Assembly: GCA_965214635.1 (NCBI GenBank)
Contig: OZ243964.1
Location: forward strand, 2,232,001 to 2,296,000
Source of the DNA: Bin90 sp965214635
Lineage (GTDB): Bacteria; Chloroflexota; Dehalococcoidia; Lucifugimonadales; JADFKI01
Length of the DNA stretch: 64,000 nucleotides
Direction: 5' to 3'
Position numbers and translations under genes: made by a program. Position 1 is the stretch's first letter; the number at the start of each line of letters is the position of its first letter. This document shows positions 48,680 through 58,800 of this stretch, piece by piece. The notes beneath the pieces are model-generated. The model saw only the letters and a program-made list of their open reading frames with translations. It was not told where the DNA came from and did not search any database.

Positions 48680-51600
48680 ATGAGTAACATATTGAGACCT
48701 TTCCTGTTTTCCATCGCCATAGTTGCGGTGTTCGGCGCTCTGCTCATAGGCAATGAGTTGGGCGCCGTTAAGCCCGTTTTGGCACAAGAGGATACCTCCA
48801 CCACCGCCCGCTTCCTGGACACCGCCCCCACTGATCTAACAGTCATGGCGCAAAGCGTTATCGCCTCTAAAGGCCGCGATATTGTGGACTTTAGCGACTT
48901 TGTGGATGACGCTGGGAATTCCGTACGCTATGCGCTGGTGTTGGAGCGGCCAATTCAGACGGCGACAACCACTTTTTTCGCCATTGACGAGCACAGCGGC
49001 GTGTTCAGTTCCACGGATACGCTGCTCTTCCATGGCGGCGCTAACAAAGCGCACAAGAACATCTATGACATAACGGTCAACCTGTTCGATCTCAGTGTCA
49101 GTGATACTGAAGTAGCGGACAGCCATGACTTTACTGTTACGGTGGAGGAACTGTTATCCGTATTCGTCGCGAATACGCCCACGGAAGGGACGGTCACTGC
49201 ACCGCATGCCCGCTCTCTTTTCGGCGATCCCTCATCAATCGTGGACCTTAGCGACTATGTGGAATTTGCCCTTACCTTTGGCGGCTATAGCATTACCCCG
49301 TCGGATAACTTCGAAATCAGGTCGGACGGCGTGCTGCGCTCCAGAGCTTCGCTGCGCTTCCATAACGATCCGGCTAAGGACACCCACGAACTGACGATTA
49401 CGCTGATTGACTCGTATGCCGGCCCGCAAGTGGATGACAGCCTCAACTTCACGGTTACCGTGAAGGCGCAAAGCTCCGATTTCGAGAATGATGTACCCAC
49501 TGAGGCAACGGTCAGAGCTCCCTCTGTGAATGCTAACATTCCCGATGCTAGTATTTACACAGCCGAGATTCTGGACTTTAGCGAACATGTGGACATCATT
49601 TCCGGGAACACAGTCAGATATGAGGTTGCCCCGTCAGATAAGTTCGAAATTGGCGCCAGCAGCGGTGTGCTGCGCTCCACAGCTGCGTTGCGCTTCCATG
49701 GCGATGCGGCTAAGGACACCCACGAACTGATGATTTCGCTGATTGACGAGGTAGCCGATACTACGAAGACTCGGCCGTTCACGGTTACCGTTAAAAAGAG
49801 GCGGGTGCCCTCAGTCGACATTGCGAGCCAGCACAGCCCCACTGAAGCCGCTGGTGCGAACGATTCGTACTCCTTCTTTATACCCCCGGACCGTACGAGA
49901 GTTGGTAATATACACACCATCCCGTCGACGAATGAGGTGCGGATCAGGGGCGAGGAGCTGGTCTTCTCCATCAGAGATGTTGATGATGGGGGTAGCTTCG
50001 ACATCGACTCGAACGGGCTGATTACCCTCGCCTCCGGTGTGGATTTGGATCTGGGCACATACACCATCACTGTGGAGGTGTATCATCGCGATGGGGCCGG
50101 CCGGGTGAGTAATCCGGACAGCATTACAGCGGAGATAGTTGTTGCCGAGCTGAGGGAAGCCAGGTTCCTAGACACAACACCCACTGATCTGACGGTCAGG
50201 GCGGAACGCGGTAGCCTCTCCTTTGGCAGCGAAATCATTGACTTTAGCGACTTCGTGGACAACGCTGACAGGCACCCCGTCCGTTACAGTCTGCTGATGA
50301 CTTCGCCAATTCAGACGGCGACAACCACTCTTTTCGCCATTGACGAGCACAGCGGCGTGTTCAGCTCCACTGGTTCGCTGCTCTTCAAAGCCAAAGGGCA
50401 GAAGGACATCTATGATATAACGGTCAACTTGTTTGACCTCATCGTTAGCGATACCCAACCATCGGACAGCATACACATCACGGTTACCGTGATAGAACGC
50501 AACGCCAGCTTTAAGAGCACCGCTCCCACTGAGGCGACAGCAGGCGCACCCGCTGCTGGCATTAATCCGGGCGTTTCCCTGCCTGTTGTGGACATTGGCG
50601 CCCATGTGACCCGAGCCGGGCACATAGTCAGCTTTAAGCTTACGCCATCACAGACTAACTTCAGAATCGACAGGGTCGGCGTGCTGAGAACCACAAGTGC
50701 GCTCAGGTTCCACGACGATCCCGAAAAAGACACCTACGAACTGACGATTACGCTGGTTGACCACCACAGCAGCCTCGATACCCCTGATGTGGACACCCTA
50801 GACATCACGGTTACCGTAGAAGAACTCAAAGCCAGCTTCCAGGGCAGCGCCCCCACTAGGGGAAGGGTCGATGCGCCCTATGCAGGCATTGAATCCGGCG
50901 CGAGCGCAAGAATAGTGGACTTTAGCCGCTATGTGGACAACTACGGACAGCACACCGTCTCGTACAGTCTGGAGGCGGCGACGGCAGCCACTTTGGACTA
51001 CTTCGAGATAGACTCGCAGAGCGGCGTGCTCAGATCCACATCTGCGTTGCGCTTCCAAGACAATCGCAATCAGGACACCCACACGATGACCATTGTGCTC
51101 ACTGACGAGGACCTCGGCGTCACAGACAGGCTGTCGTACACTGTTGTCGTTAGGAGCCTTGGCGTAGTAGAGATTAATACGGTCTTCGATGTCCCCGAAA
51201 CCCAAGGGGCGGGCGCTATTCCCGACGCGGTCATCCGCTTTGTGATAGACGGCTCTGTCGCCACGACAGGCTACTTCCTTAACGAAGACCGGTCCGGCGA
51301 CGCAGCCGGCGTGTTCACCGTTGCACAAGACGGTCAGATAAGCCTCACGCAGGCGGCTGCCACAAGCGGCGTTCTAGACCAAGATTCTGGCGACAACCCT
51401 CACCGCTACACCCTCGTGGTGGAAGACAGCGCTGACCCGGCTGAGGCATCAACACGACGCAATGTTACCCTCAATGTTACTGAGGTTAACGAGTCGCCGT
51501 TGTTCACGCCTGTTGACACCGTAACCGTGGAAGCATCCGGTCCCAGAGAGATTGGCGACCCCTACACGGCGATTGACCCCGAAGGCACTGATGTGAGCTT

Positions 51601-51862
51601 CATCATCAAAGAGAGCGGAGGAGGCACTGGCGCACAGCCGTTCTCCATCGGCCATACCAGCGGGCAGCTGAGAGTGGCACGCGGGATAAGCCTAGACGGG
51701 GATGACATTCATAATCACTACGACTTGACCCTTGTGGCTACTGACGCAACGGGCAAGAGCACGGAAGCCACAATCACGATCATCGTCTTGAAGGAGACGA
51801 CTAGCACTAACGGCGGGCAGCAGCGGTTCTCAGACTTCCTGTCTAGCGTTAGCGTGGACTAA
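48680..51862 (+). CDS. Large secreted cadherin-like repeat protein 1
   Basis: 1060 residues. Signal peptide (LRPFLFSIAIVAVFGALLIG ... AVKPVLAQ, cut near residue 36). The rest is a chain of about eight beta-sandwich modules of roughly 100-115 residues, each with a DFSDFVDDAG-like opening and FTVTVEEL-like end; modules one and five are close duplicates (FAIDEHSGVFSS). The last two modules match two in the 2178-residue protein (FDVPETQGAGAIPDA; IDPEGTDVSFIIKES). No membrane anchor or LPXTG is visible, so it is released or held non-covalently. Similar modules occur in cadherin/Ig-like bacterial adhesins. It shares a 0.5 kb control region with coiled-coil cluster 1. Confidence 0.85.
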   Translation: MSNILRPFLFSIAIVAVFGALLIGNELGAVKPVLAQEDTSTTARFLDTAPTDLTVMAQSVIASKGRDIVDFSDFVDDAGNSVRYALVLERPIQTATTTFFAIDEHSGVFSSTDTLLFHGGANKAHKNIYDITVNLFDLSVSDTEVADSHDFTVTVEELLSVFVANTPTEGTVTAPHARSLFGDPSSIVDLSDYVEFALTFGGYSITPSDNFEIRSDGVLRSRASLRFHNDPAKDTHELTITLIDSYAGPQVDDSLNFTVTVKAQSSDFENDVPTEATVRAPSVNANIPDASIYTAEILDFSEHVDIISGNTVRYEVAPSDKFEIGASSGVLRSTAALRFHGDAAKDTHELMISLIDEVADTTKTRPFTVTVKKRRVPSVDIASQHSPTEAAGANDSYSFFIPPDRTRVGNIHTIPSTNEVRIRGEELVFSIRDVDDGGSFDIDSNGLITLASGVDLDLGTYTITVEVYHRDGAGRVSNPDSITAEIVVAELREARFLDTTPTDLTVRAERGSLSFGSEIIDFSDFVDNADRHPVRYSLLMTSPIQTATTTLFAIDEHSGVFSSTGSLLFKAKGQKDIYDITVNLFDLIVSDTQPSDSIHITVTVIERNASFKSTAPTEATAGAPAAGINPGVSLPVVDIGAHVTRAGHIVSFKLTPSQTNFRIDRVGVLRTTSALRFHDDPEKDTYELTITLVDHHSSLDTPDVDTLDITVTVEELKASFQGSAPTRGRVDAPYAGIESGASARIVDFSRYVDNYGQHTVSYSLEAATAATLDYFEIDSQSGVLRSTSALRFQDNRNQDTHTMTIVLTDEDLGVTDRLSYTVVVRSLGVVEINTVFDVPETQGAGAIPDAVIRFVIDGSVATTGYFLNEDRSGDAAGVFTVAQDGQISLTQAAATSGVLDQDSGDNPHRYTLVVEDSADPAEASTRRNVTLNVTEVNESPLFTPVDTVTVEASGPREIGDPYTAIDPEGTDVSFIIKESGGGTGAQPFSIGHTSGQLRVARGISLDGDDIHNHYDLTLVATDATGKSTEATITIIVLKETTSTNGGQQRFSDFLSSVSVD

Positions 51863-51925
51863 CCGCGCACATCCCCATAGACGCAGACATCGGCAGATGA
51901 TGCGGACGCCCTAAACCCATAACCC

Positions 51926-51960
51926 AAGCGGCTCAGAAGTCCAAGGCTTCTGAGCCGCTT
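51926..51960. terminator. Bidirectional hairpin between convergent genes
   Basis: A perfect 14-bp stem (51926-51939 with 51947-51960, AAGCGGCTCAGAAG / CTTCTGAGCCGCTT) with a 7-base loop. It lies between the ends of cadherin-like gene 1 and coiled-coil cluster 2. No clear T-tract on either side, so the termination role is inferred from position. Confidence 0.65.
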
Positions 51961-52022
51961 GCTATCTTGTGCATCTCCTACATTGACACATGGCGGGCGA
52001 TGCCTTTCAGTTGGTCGGTGTG

Positions 52023-52499
52023 TCAGGGTAGGGTGCTGATGAGCCATTGCAGGAGGGCAAACAGCAGTCCGCCAAGCCCGATGAACAGCACTACGCCCGT
52101 TCCCACAATCCACTTGATAAGCCGCGACTCTACTTGAGCGACCTCGGCAGCGACAGCGGAGATTTTCTCGGACATGCGCTGCTCCGCCTCGGCAACCTCA
52201 GCCCTTACTTCCGCAATCTCGGTCCGCACTTCGGCGACTTCGATTCGTACATCGGCGACATCCGCAGCCACAGCGGAGATTTTCTCGGACATGCGCTGTT
52301 CAGTCGCGGAGATTTTCTCGGACATGCGCTGTTCCGCCTCGGCGACATCGGCTTTGGTGGCGAAGTTTTGGGATGCGCCTTCGAGCCTGCCTAGCGAGCG
52401 GGCGATGTCCAGCATCTGCAGTGTGAGGTCGTTGTCCGGCGTTGTGGGAGCTTGCGCCTCTTCGGAGCGCTCTGGATCGGTTTGCGTCTGCGTTGACAT
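52023..52499 (-). CDS. DUF1640-like coiled-coil membrane protein (cluster 2, last gene)
   Basis: 158 residues with three EQRM units. The head reads MSTQTQTDPERSEEAQAPTT, then LDIARSLGRLEGASQNFATK and a KADVAEAEQ neck. The VADVRIEVAEVRTEIAEVRA heptads are followed by the anchor (IKWIVGTGVVLFIGLGGLLF) and ISTLP tail. Last in the transcript; the hairpin at 51926-51960 follows. Confidence 0.83.
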   Translation of the reverse strand: MSTQTQTDPERSEEAQAPTTPDNDLTLQMLDIARSLGRLEGASQNFATKADVAEAEQRMSEKISATEQRMSEKISAVAADVADVRIEVAEVRTEIAEVRAEVAEAEQRMSEKISAVAAEVAQVESRLIKWIVGTGVVLFIGLGGLLFALLQWLISTLP

Positions 52500-52558
52500 A
52501 GCGGGCGATGCCTTTCAATTTAGGGTTCAGATAGCCGGTCTTTCAATCAGTCGGTGTG

Positions 52559-53014
52559 TCAGGGTAGGGTGCTGATGAGCCATTGCAGGAGGGCAAACAG
52601 CAGTCCGCCAAGCCCGATGAACAGGACTACGCCCGTTCCCACAATCCACTTGATAAGCCGCGACTCTACTTGAGCGACCTCCGCAGCCACAGCGGAGATT
52701 TTCTCGGACATGCGCTGTTCGACTTGGGCGACCTCAGCCTTTACGGCGGCGACCTCAGTTCGCACATCAGCGACTTTCTCGGACATGCGCTGTTCCGCCT
52801 CGGCGACATCGGCAGCGACAGCGGAGATTTTTTCGGACATGCGCTGTTCCGCCTCGGCGACATCGGATTTGGTGGCGAAGTTTTGGGATGCGCCCTCGAG
52901 CCTGCCTAGCGAGCGGGAGATGTCCAGCATCTGCAGTGCGAGGTCGATGTCCGTCGTTGTGGGAGCTTGCGCTTCTTCGGAGCGCTCTGGATCGGTTTGC
53001 GTCTGCGTTGACAT
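52559..53014 (-). CDS. DUF1640-like coiled-coil membrane protein (cluster 2)
   Basis: 151 residues with three EQR units in the order AEAEQRMSEKISA, AEAEQRMSEKVAD, AQVEQRMSEKISA. It differs from the 54134-54589 protein at only a few positions, mostly in the head, and has the same length and unit order, which points to a recent duplication or gene conversion. Confidence 0.83.
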   Translation of the reverse strand: MSTQTQTDPERSEEAQAPTTTDIDLALQMLDISRSLGRLEGASQNFATKSDVAEAEQRMSEKISAVAADVAEAEQRMSEKVADVRTEVAAVKAEVAQVEQRMSEKISAVAAEVAQVESRLIKWIVGTGVVLFIGLGGLLFALLQWLISTLP

Positions 53015-53073
53015 AGTGGGTGATGCCTTTCAAATTAGGAGTCAGATAGCCGGGCTTTCAGTCGGTCGGTGTG

Positions 53074-53625
53074 TCAGGGTAGGGTGCTGATGAGCCATTG
53101 CAGGAGGGCAAACAGCAGTCCGCCAAGCCCGATGAACAGGACTACGCCCGTTCCCACAATCCACTTGATAAGCCGCGACTCTACTTGAGCGACCTCGGCA
53201 GCCACAGCGGAGATTTTCTGGGACATGCGCTGCTCCGCCTCGGCAACCTCAGCCCTTACTTCCGCAATCTCGGTCCGCACTTCGGCGACTTCGATGCGTA
53301 CATTGGCAACATCCGTAGCCAGAGCGGCGACTTTTTCGGACATGCGCTGTTCCGTCGCGGAGATTTTCGTGGACATGCGCTGTTCCGCCTCGGCGACCTC
53401 AGCAGCGACAGCGGAGATTTTTTCGGACATACGCTGTTCCGCCTCGGCGACTTCGAGCCGCACATCAGCGACATCGGATTTGGTGGCGAAGTTTTTGGAT
53501 GCGCCTTCGAGCCTGCCTAGCGAGCGGGAGATGTCCACCATCTGCGGTGCTAAGTTGATGTCCGGCGTTGTGGGAGCTTGCGCCTCTTCGGAGCGCTCTG
53601 GATCAGTTTGCGTCTGCATTGACAT
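53074..53625 (-). CDS. DUF1640-like coiled-coil membrane protein (cluster 2)
   Basis: 183 residues with four EQR units (one MSTK and one MSQK variant). The TEQRMSEKVAALATDV unit lacks the usual AEA before EQR, as in the 52023 gene. The head has INLAPQMVDISRSLGRLEG. Confidence 0.83.
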   Translation of the reverse strand: MSMQTQTDPERSEEAQAPTTPDINLAPQMVDISRSLGRLEGASKNFATKSDVADVRLEVAEAEQRMSEKISAVAAEVAEAEQRMSTKISATEQRMSEKVAALATDVANVRIEVAEVRTEIAEVRAEVAEAEQRMSQKISAVAAEVAQVESRLIKWIVGTGVVLFIGLGGLLFALLQWLISTLP

Positions 53626-53684
53626 AGCGGGTGATGCCTTTCAAATTAGGGTTCAGATAGCCGGTCTTTCAGACGGTCGGTGTG

Positions 53685-54074
53685 TCAGGGTAGGGTGCTG
53701 ATGAGCCATTGCAGGAGGGCAAACAGCAGTCCGCCAAGCCCGATGAACAGGACTACGCCCGTTCCCACAATCCACTTGATAAGCCGCGACTCGATTTGGG
53801 CAACTTCGGCCCTCACTTCGGCAACTTCGATCCGCACTTCAGCGACCTCAGCAGCCAAAGCGGAGACTTTTTCGGACATGCGCTGCTCCGCCTCGGCGAC
53901 TTCGAGCCGTACATCAGCGACATCGGCTTTGGTGGCGAAGTTTTGGGATGTGCCCTCGAGCCTGCCTAGCGAGCGGCCGATGTCCACCATCATCAGGGCG
54001 ATGTCTCTGTCCGTAGTTGTGGGAGTTTGCGTCTCTTCGGAGCGCTCTGGATCGGTTTGCGTCTGCATTGACAT
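53685..54074 (-). CDS. DUF1640-like coiled-coil membrane protein (cluster 2, shortest)
   Basis: 129 residues with one EQR unit (AEAEQRMSEKVSALAAEV). The head MSMQTQTDPERSEETQTPTT and RDIALMMVDIGRSLGRLEG is close to that of the 54649 gene, so head type and stalk length have been reshuffled independently. Confidence 0.83.
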   Translation of the reverse strand: MSMQTQTDPERSEETQTPTTTDRDIALMMVDIGRSLGRLEGTSQNFATKADVADVRLEVAEAEQRMSEKVSALAAEVAEVRIEVAEVRAEVAQIESRLIKWIVGTGVVLFIGLGGLLFALLQWLISTLP

Positions 54075-54133
54075 AGCGGGCGATGCCTTTCAAATTAGGG
54101 GTCGGATAGCCGGTCTTTCAGACGGTCGGTGTG

Positions 54134-54589
54134 TCAGGGTAGGGTGCTGATGAGCCATTGCAGGAGGGCAAACAGCAGTCCGCCAAGCCCGATGAACAGG
54201 ACTACGCCCGTTCCCACAATCCACTTGATAAGCCGCGATTCTACTTGAGCGACCTCAGCAGCCACAGCGGAGATTTTCTCGGACATGCGCTGTTCGACTT
54301 GGGCGACCTCAGCCTTTACGGCGGCGACCTCAGTTCGCACATCAGCGACTTTCTCGGACATGCGCTGTTCCGCCTCGGCGACCTCGGCAGCGACAGCGGA
54401 GATTTTTTCGGACATGCGCTGCTCCGCCTCAGCGACATCGGATTTGGTGGCGAAGTTTTGGGATGCGCCCTCGAGCCTGCCTAGCGAGCGGGAGATGTCC
54501 AGCATCTGCAGTGTGAGGTCGTTGTCCGTCGTTGTGGGAGCTTGCGCATCTTCGGGGCGCTCTGGGTCGGTTTGCGTCTGCATTGACAT
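54134..54589 (-). CDS. DUF1640-like coiled-coil membrane protein (cluster 2)
   Basis: 151 residues with three EQR units. Nearly identical to the 52559-53014 protein from the neck to the C terminus. The head differs (DPERPEDAQAPTTTDNDLTL), sharing the DNDLTLQMLDI stretch with the 52023 gene, a mosaic pattern. Confidence 0.83.
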   Translation of the reverse strand: MSMQTQTDPERPEDAQAPTTTDNDLTLQMLDISRSLGRLEGASQNFATKSDVAEAEQRMSEKISAVAAEVAEAEQRMSEKVADVRTEVAAVKAEVAQVEQRMSEKISAVAAEVAQVESRLIKWIVGTGVVLFIGLGGLLFALLQWLISTLP

Positions 54590-54648
54590 AGCGGGCGATG
54601 CCTTTCAAATTAGTGGTCAGATAGCCGGTCTTTCAGTCGGTCGGTGTG

Positions 54649-55350
54649 TCAGGGTAGGGTGCTGATGAGCCATTGTAGAAGCGCAAACAGCAGTCCGCCA
54701 AGCCCGATGAACAGGACTACGCCCGTTCCCACAATCCACTTGATAAGCCGCGACTCTACTTGAGCGACCTCAGCCCTTACTTCGGCAACCTCGGTCCTCA
54801 CTTCGGCGACTTCGATTCGTACATCGGCGACATCGGCAGCCAGAGCGGCGACTTTTTCGGACATGCGCTGCTCCGCCTCAGCAATCTCATTCCTCACAGC
54901 GGAGATTTTCTCGGACATGCGCTGCTCCGCCTCGGCAATCTCAGTCCTCACAGCGGAGATTTTCTCGGACATGCGCTGTTCCGCCTCGGCGACATCGGCA
55001 GCGACAGCGGAGATTTTCTCGGACATGCGCTGTTCCGCCTCAGCAATCTCATTCCTCACAGCGGAGATTTTCTCGGACATGCGCTGCTCCGCCTCAGCGA
55101 CTTCTATTCGTACATCGGCGACATCGGCAGCGACAGCGGAGATTTTCTCGGACATGCGCTGCTCCGCCTCAGCCACCTCGGTACGCACATCGGCGACATC
55201 GGCTTTGGTGGCGAAGTTTTGGGATGCGCCCTCGAGCCTGCCTAGCGAGCGGCCGATGTCCACCATCATCAGGGCGATGTCTCTGTTCGTCGTTGTGGGA
55301 GCTTGCGCCTCTTCGGAGCGCTCTGGATCGGTTTGCGTCTGCATTGACAT
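54649..55350 (-). CDS. DUF1640-like coiled-coil membrane protein (cluster 2, first and longest)
   Basis: 233 residues with six EQRMSEK units separated by alternating SAVAADV, SAVRNEI and SAVRTEI segments, the clearest 18-residue periodicity of the family. The first gene of cluster 2, divergent from the giant cadherin-like gene across 502 bases. Anchor and ISTLP tail as in its neighbours. Confidence 0.84.
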   Translation of the reverse strand: MSMQTQTDPERSEEAQAPTTTNRDIALMMVDIGRSLGRLEGASQNFATKADVADVRTEVAEAEQRMSEKISAVAADVADVRIEVAEAEQRMSEKISAVRNEIAEAEQRMSEKISAVAADVAEAEQRMSEKISAVRTEIAEAEQRMSEKISAVRNEIAEAEQRMSEKVAALAADVADVRIEVAEVRTEVAEVRAEVAQVESRLIKWIVGTGVVLFIGLGGLLFALLQWLISTLP

Positions 55351-55382
55351 AGCGGGCGATGCCTTTCAAGTTAGGGGGTCAG

Positions 55383-55486
55383 ATAGCCGGTCTTTCAGTC
55401 GGTCGGGCAGCCGGCGCACCAGCCGAGCCGAATAAGCCCGATGTTACCATAGATCAGAGTGGCAAGCCCCCAGCGCACCGCTGCAC
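55383..55486. repeat. Shared block of the two divergent control regions, copy 2
   Basis: The counterpart of 48168-48270, in the same place and orientation relative to its coiled-coil cluster and cadherin-like gene. Confidence 0.85.
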
Positions 55487-55684
55487 TTTATGCTCTAAAC
55501 AAATTGCCGCATAAAAAGCTCAAAATTCGCCCCAAATTCGGCATCCCCGTAATACTCCCGTAATACTTCTGCGATATACTATGTTGCAGCATCGTGAAAT
55601 GTGCCGCTTACGCTGTGCCCTGCCCGCCACGCAGGACACGCCGAGAGGCAACAAAATGGCGATGTGTATAGGCCATAAAACAGG

Positions 55685-55714
55685 TTGACCCTATTTAGTC
55701 AGCCGTAATATCAT
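55685..55714 (+). promoter_or_regulatory. Promoter of the giant cadherin-like gene
   Basis: TTGACC at 55685-55690, an 18-base spacer and TATCAT at 55709-55714. Same spacing and similar surroundings as the promoter at 48454-48483. Confidence 0.55.
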
Positions 55715-55852
55715 CTATAGCGCCATCTAGGAGGTATGGCGGTGTTTCGCATTCTCTTGTGCGCCAAGCGGCGCGCATCCCAGAGGGTGCCATCGGAAGT
55801 TTGGAAAATCCGAAAACCAAACCCCAAATCAATACTTTTAAGGAAAGGAAAA

Positions 55853-58800
55853 ATGAGTAGCAGATTAGTACCATTTCTAATTGCCTTCGCAGTAGTTGCT
55901 GCGTTTGGCGGCGCTGTGCTCATCGGCGACGGGCCGGGCGCTGATGTCGCTTACGCACAGGCACCGGGCACATCAACAATTGCATTCGCAAAACAAGATG
56001 ACCCCAACACACCGGCGGCCGATACCGAGACTTACTCCTACACTATCCCTCACGCTGATGCTACCGCTAATTTAGCGATTGACACTGTGGTAGCCATCCT
56101 TGATGATCCTGCGAATGCAGGACATGTAGCGCACTACACGGTTGGTGGAGCTAACGCCAGTTCTTTCGCCATTGATAGTGCAACCGGGGCGCTAACAATT
56201 GCCACCGACTTAACTGCGTCTAGTGAGCGAACCTACAACATCACATTGAAGGCTGAGATCGATGATGGGAGTGGTACCGGTACCCTTGTTCCAGATACCG
56301 TAGCCGACGAAATCGATGTAGTAATCGATGTTGTCGCGCCGGAAGTTCACTTTGCGAAGCAAGATAACCCTAGTGTAGCGGCTGGTGCTACCGATTCCTA
56401 CGCATTCGAAATACTCGCGGGTGATGCGGTTGCTCTTGCGTCGATTGGCACTGTGCAATCCATTCTTATGAATGCGGCAACAGGTCAGAGAGCGAATTAC
56501 AGCATAGACACAACTGGTGGGGCTGACCACGCTAGTTTCGGCATTGGTGCTACAACTGGGCAGCTAGCAGTCGGTACCACGGCCTTAACTGTGAAAACCT
56601 ACAACATCACATTGAAGGCTGAGGTCTATGACTCGAGTAATGCTCTTGTTGGCAACGGCGTAGCCGACACCATCAATGTGGCAATCGAGGTTATCCCGCC
56701 GGAAGCTCAATTTGCGGCCATAGCTGATCCTTTCGAGGTTGTAAACGAGACTGATGCCACTCCCGGTGCGCCTGTTGGCACTGTGCAAGCCACTATTGTG
56801 AATATGACAACAGGTCAGAGGCCGAACTTCGAAATAATAGGTGGGGCTGATGCCACCTATTTCGCCATTGATCCTGTAAACGGCGTAATAACTATCGCTG
56901 ACCCTATCCCTGGCGACCCTGTCCCTGCGAACTTATCTGAGAGGGACTACATCATCCGGTTGAGGGCTCAGGTTTACGACTCGAATAGCGCCTTAGTTGC
57001 TAGTGGTATTGCCGCCACAACCAACGACGTAACAATCAAGGTCGTCTCTTACTTCGAATCGATAGAGATAGTAAGTGAAGATGGCGACGCTTTTGGCGAG
57101 GACGAGGACGAGACCTATTCGTACCAGATCTTCACGGACGCTGAGGGCGACATAGGCAGGATAGTGACCGACCCCATTCCGGACGACGTTGAACCTACTG
57201 GATCGACGGCGATATTCACCATCCGAGACAGCGCAGATGGAAGGAACTTCGCCATCAACCCGCAGGGCGAGCTATCAATCGCCGTTGACGACGAAGACGG
57301 CTTGCCAGCGGGCGTCTACACCTTCACCGTAGATGTGTCCTTGCGAGAGAACGAAAGTGGCACCTACCGTTCGCCGGACAGCATAGAGGTGCAGATAACG
57401 GCGGTGGAGCCGCCGCGTGAGGCGATGTTCTTGGAGGGCGCGCCGAAGCGGGGCACGGTGGAGGCGCCGATAGAGTTCACGGCGGAAAACACCTCGCTTG
57501 ATGAGAGTGTCTTCGCCATAGACCCTGACACTGGCCTTAATCGTGTGATGGAGCCCTTGAGTGGTAAAGCCGTCGGTCGCGAGGTGCTGGACATAAGCGA
57601 GTTCGTGGACGATGCTGGCGGGCACGATGTTACCTACGAGGTACTGAACGCGGACGACACGGCAACAGACCTGTTCGAGTTCAGCGATGCGGGCGTGCTG
57701 ATGTCCACAGAGCTGCTGAGGTTCCACGACGATGACGAGATGGACATCTACGAGCTGAAGCTGAAGCTTAGAGACGACAACCTGGGCGGGATAGACCCAG
57801 ACGAGTTGGAGTTCACGGTAACGGTGACCGAGCTGAGCGCGAAGTTCGCGGAAGATGCGCCAGAAGAGGGAATGGTAGAGGCAGAGCCGAGCGGGTCAGA
57901 AGAAGACGCCGAAGCGATGGAAATACTGGACTTCGGGGAGCATGTGGACATCCCGATAGAGGTGCCCGCGCTCCGTAACGACCCTGACACCGTAGCAGAT
58001 GACCCAGAAGAGTCAGTGCTTCACGAAGTGTCGTACGAAGTGTCAGACCCTGTGAACTTCCAGATAAGCGAAGGCGGTTTGCTGCAGTCCACGGATGCGT
58101 TGAGGTTCTACGATGACCCCGACCGTGACGAGCACGAGCTGACGATAACGATTAGAGACGAGACGGTAGGCGAAGAGGACGAGCACACAATCACGGTAAC
58201 GGTAGATGGCGTGCCTCCGAAAGCGCAGGCAGAGTTTGATGTGCTAGAGACGCAGGGCGCAGGAGACATCCCGGGAGCGCTAGTTCGTTTTGAGGACTCT
58301 AACGGAGACCTAATAACGGACGACTACTTCCTGGATCCTGACCTGTCTGGAGATGCGAGCGAAGTGTTCGCAGTGTCGGACGAGGGACAGATAAGCGTAC
58401 TTGAAGCGGCGATAGAGGCGAATGTACTAGACTTGGACGCAGGCGGAAACGCGAACCGCTACATCCTGACGATAAAGGACGAGGATGCGGACGGTGAGAC
58501 GCTGGGGATAGTTACGCTGGACATCATAGCGGTGGACGAGCCGCCGGTGTTTGACGAGCCAGTGCTGATAGTAACGGTTGACGAGTCCAAGACGGCAGAG
58601 TTCGGCGAGCCGTACAGTGCGACCGATCCTGAGGGCACGGACGTAACCTTCACGCTGAAAGAGCCGGAGGCAGATACGGCAGCCCCGCCGTTCGTGATAA
58701 GCGCTGCAGGTCAGCTGAGCGTGGCACCGGGCGAGACGCTGGACGCAGACGCGCAAGAAGACAACGACTACCCGTTGACGATAGTGGCGACGGACGAGAC

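Larger units (their letters stand above)
52023..55350 (-). repeat. Coiled-coil gene cluster 2 (six tandem paralogues)
   Basis: Six same-strand paralogues, each separated by exactly 59 bases of nearly identical sequence that includes the previous gene's leader. Genes: 52023, 52559, 53074, 53685, 54134 and 54649 (lower coordinates). The second (52559) and fifth (54134) are almost identical proteins. Confidence 0.9.
55351..55852. other. Divergent control region 2
   Basis: 502 bases between coiled-coil cluster 2 and the giant cadherin-like gene. It contains the shared block (55383-55486), palindrome CAGCGCACCGCTG (55471-55483) and the TTGACC-N18-TATCAT promoter (55685-55714). The last 115 bases before 55853 are open but lack a convincing upstream start. 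Confidence 0.7.

Noticed and set aside
46392..55350. Possible CRISPR array because of regular repeated blocks
   Set aside because: The repeats are coding, of unequal length, with no short identical repeat and unique-spacer pattern and no cas gene in the window.
54760..55435. Plus-strand frames in cluster 2
   Set aside because: Same kind of repeat shadow as in cluster 1, no independent start or composition.
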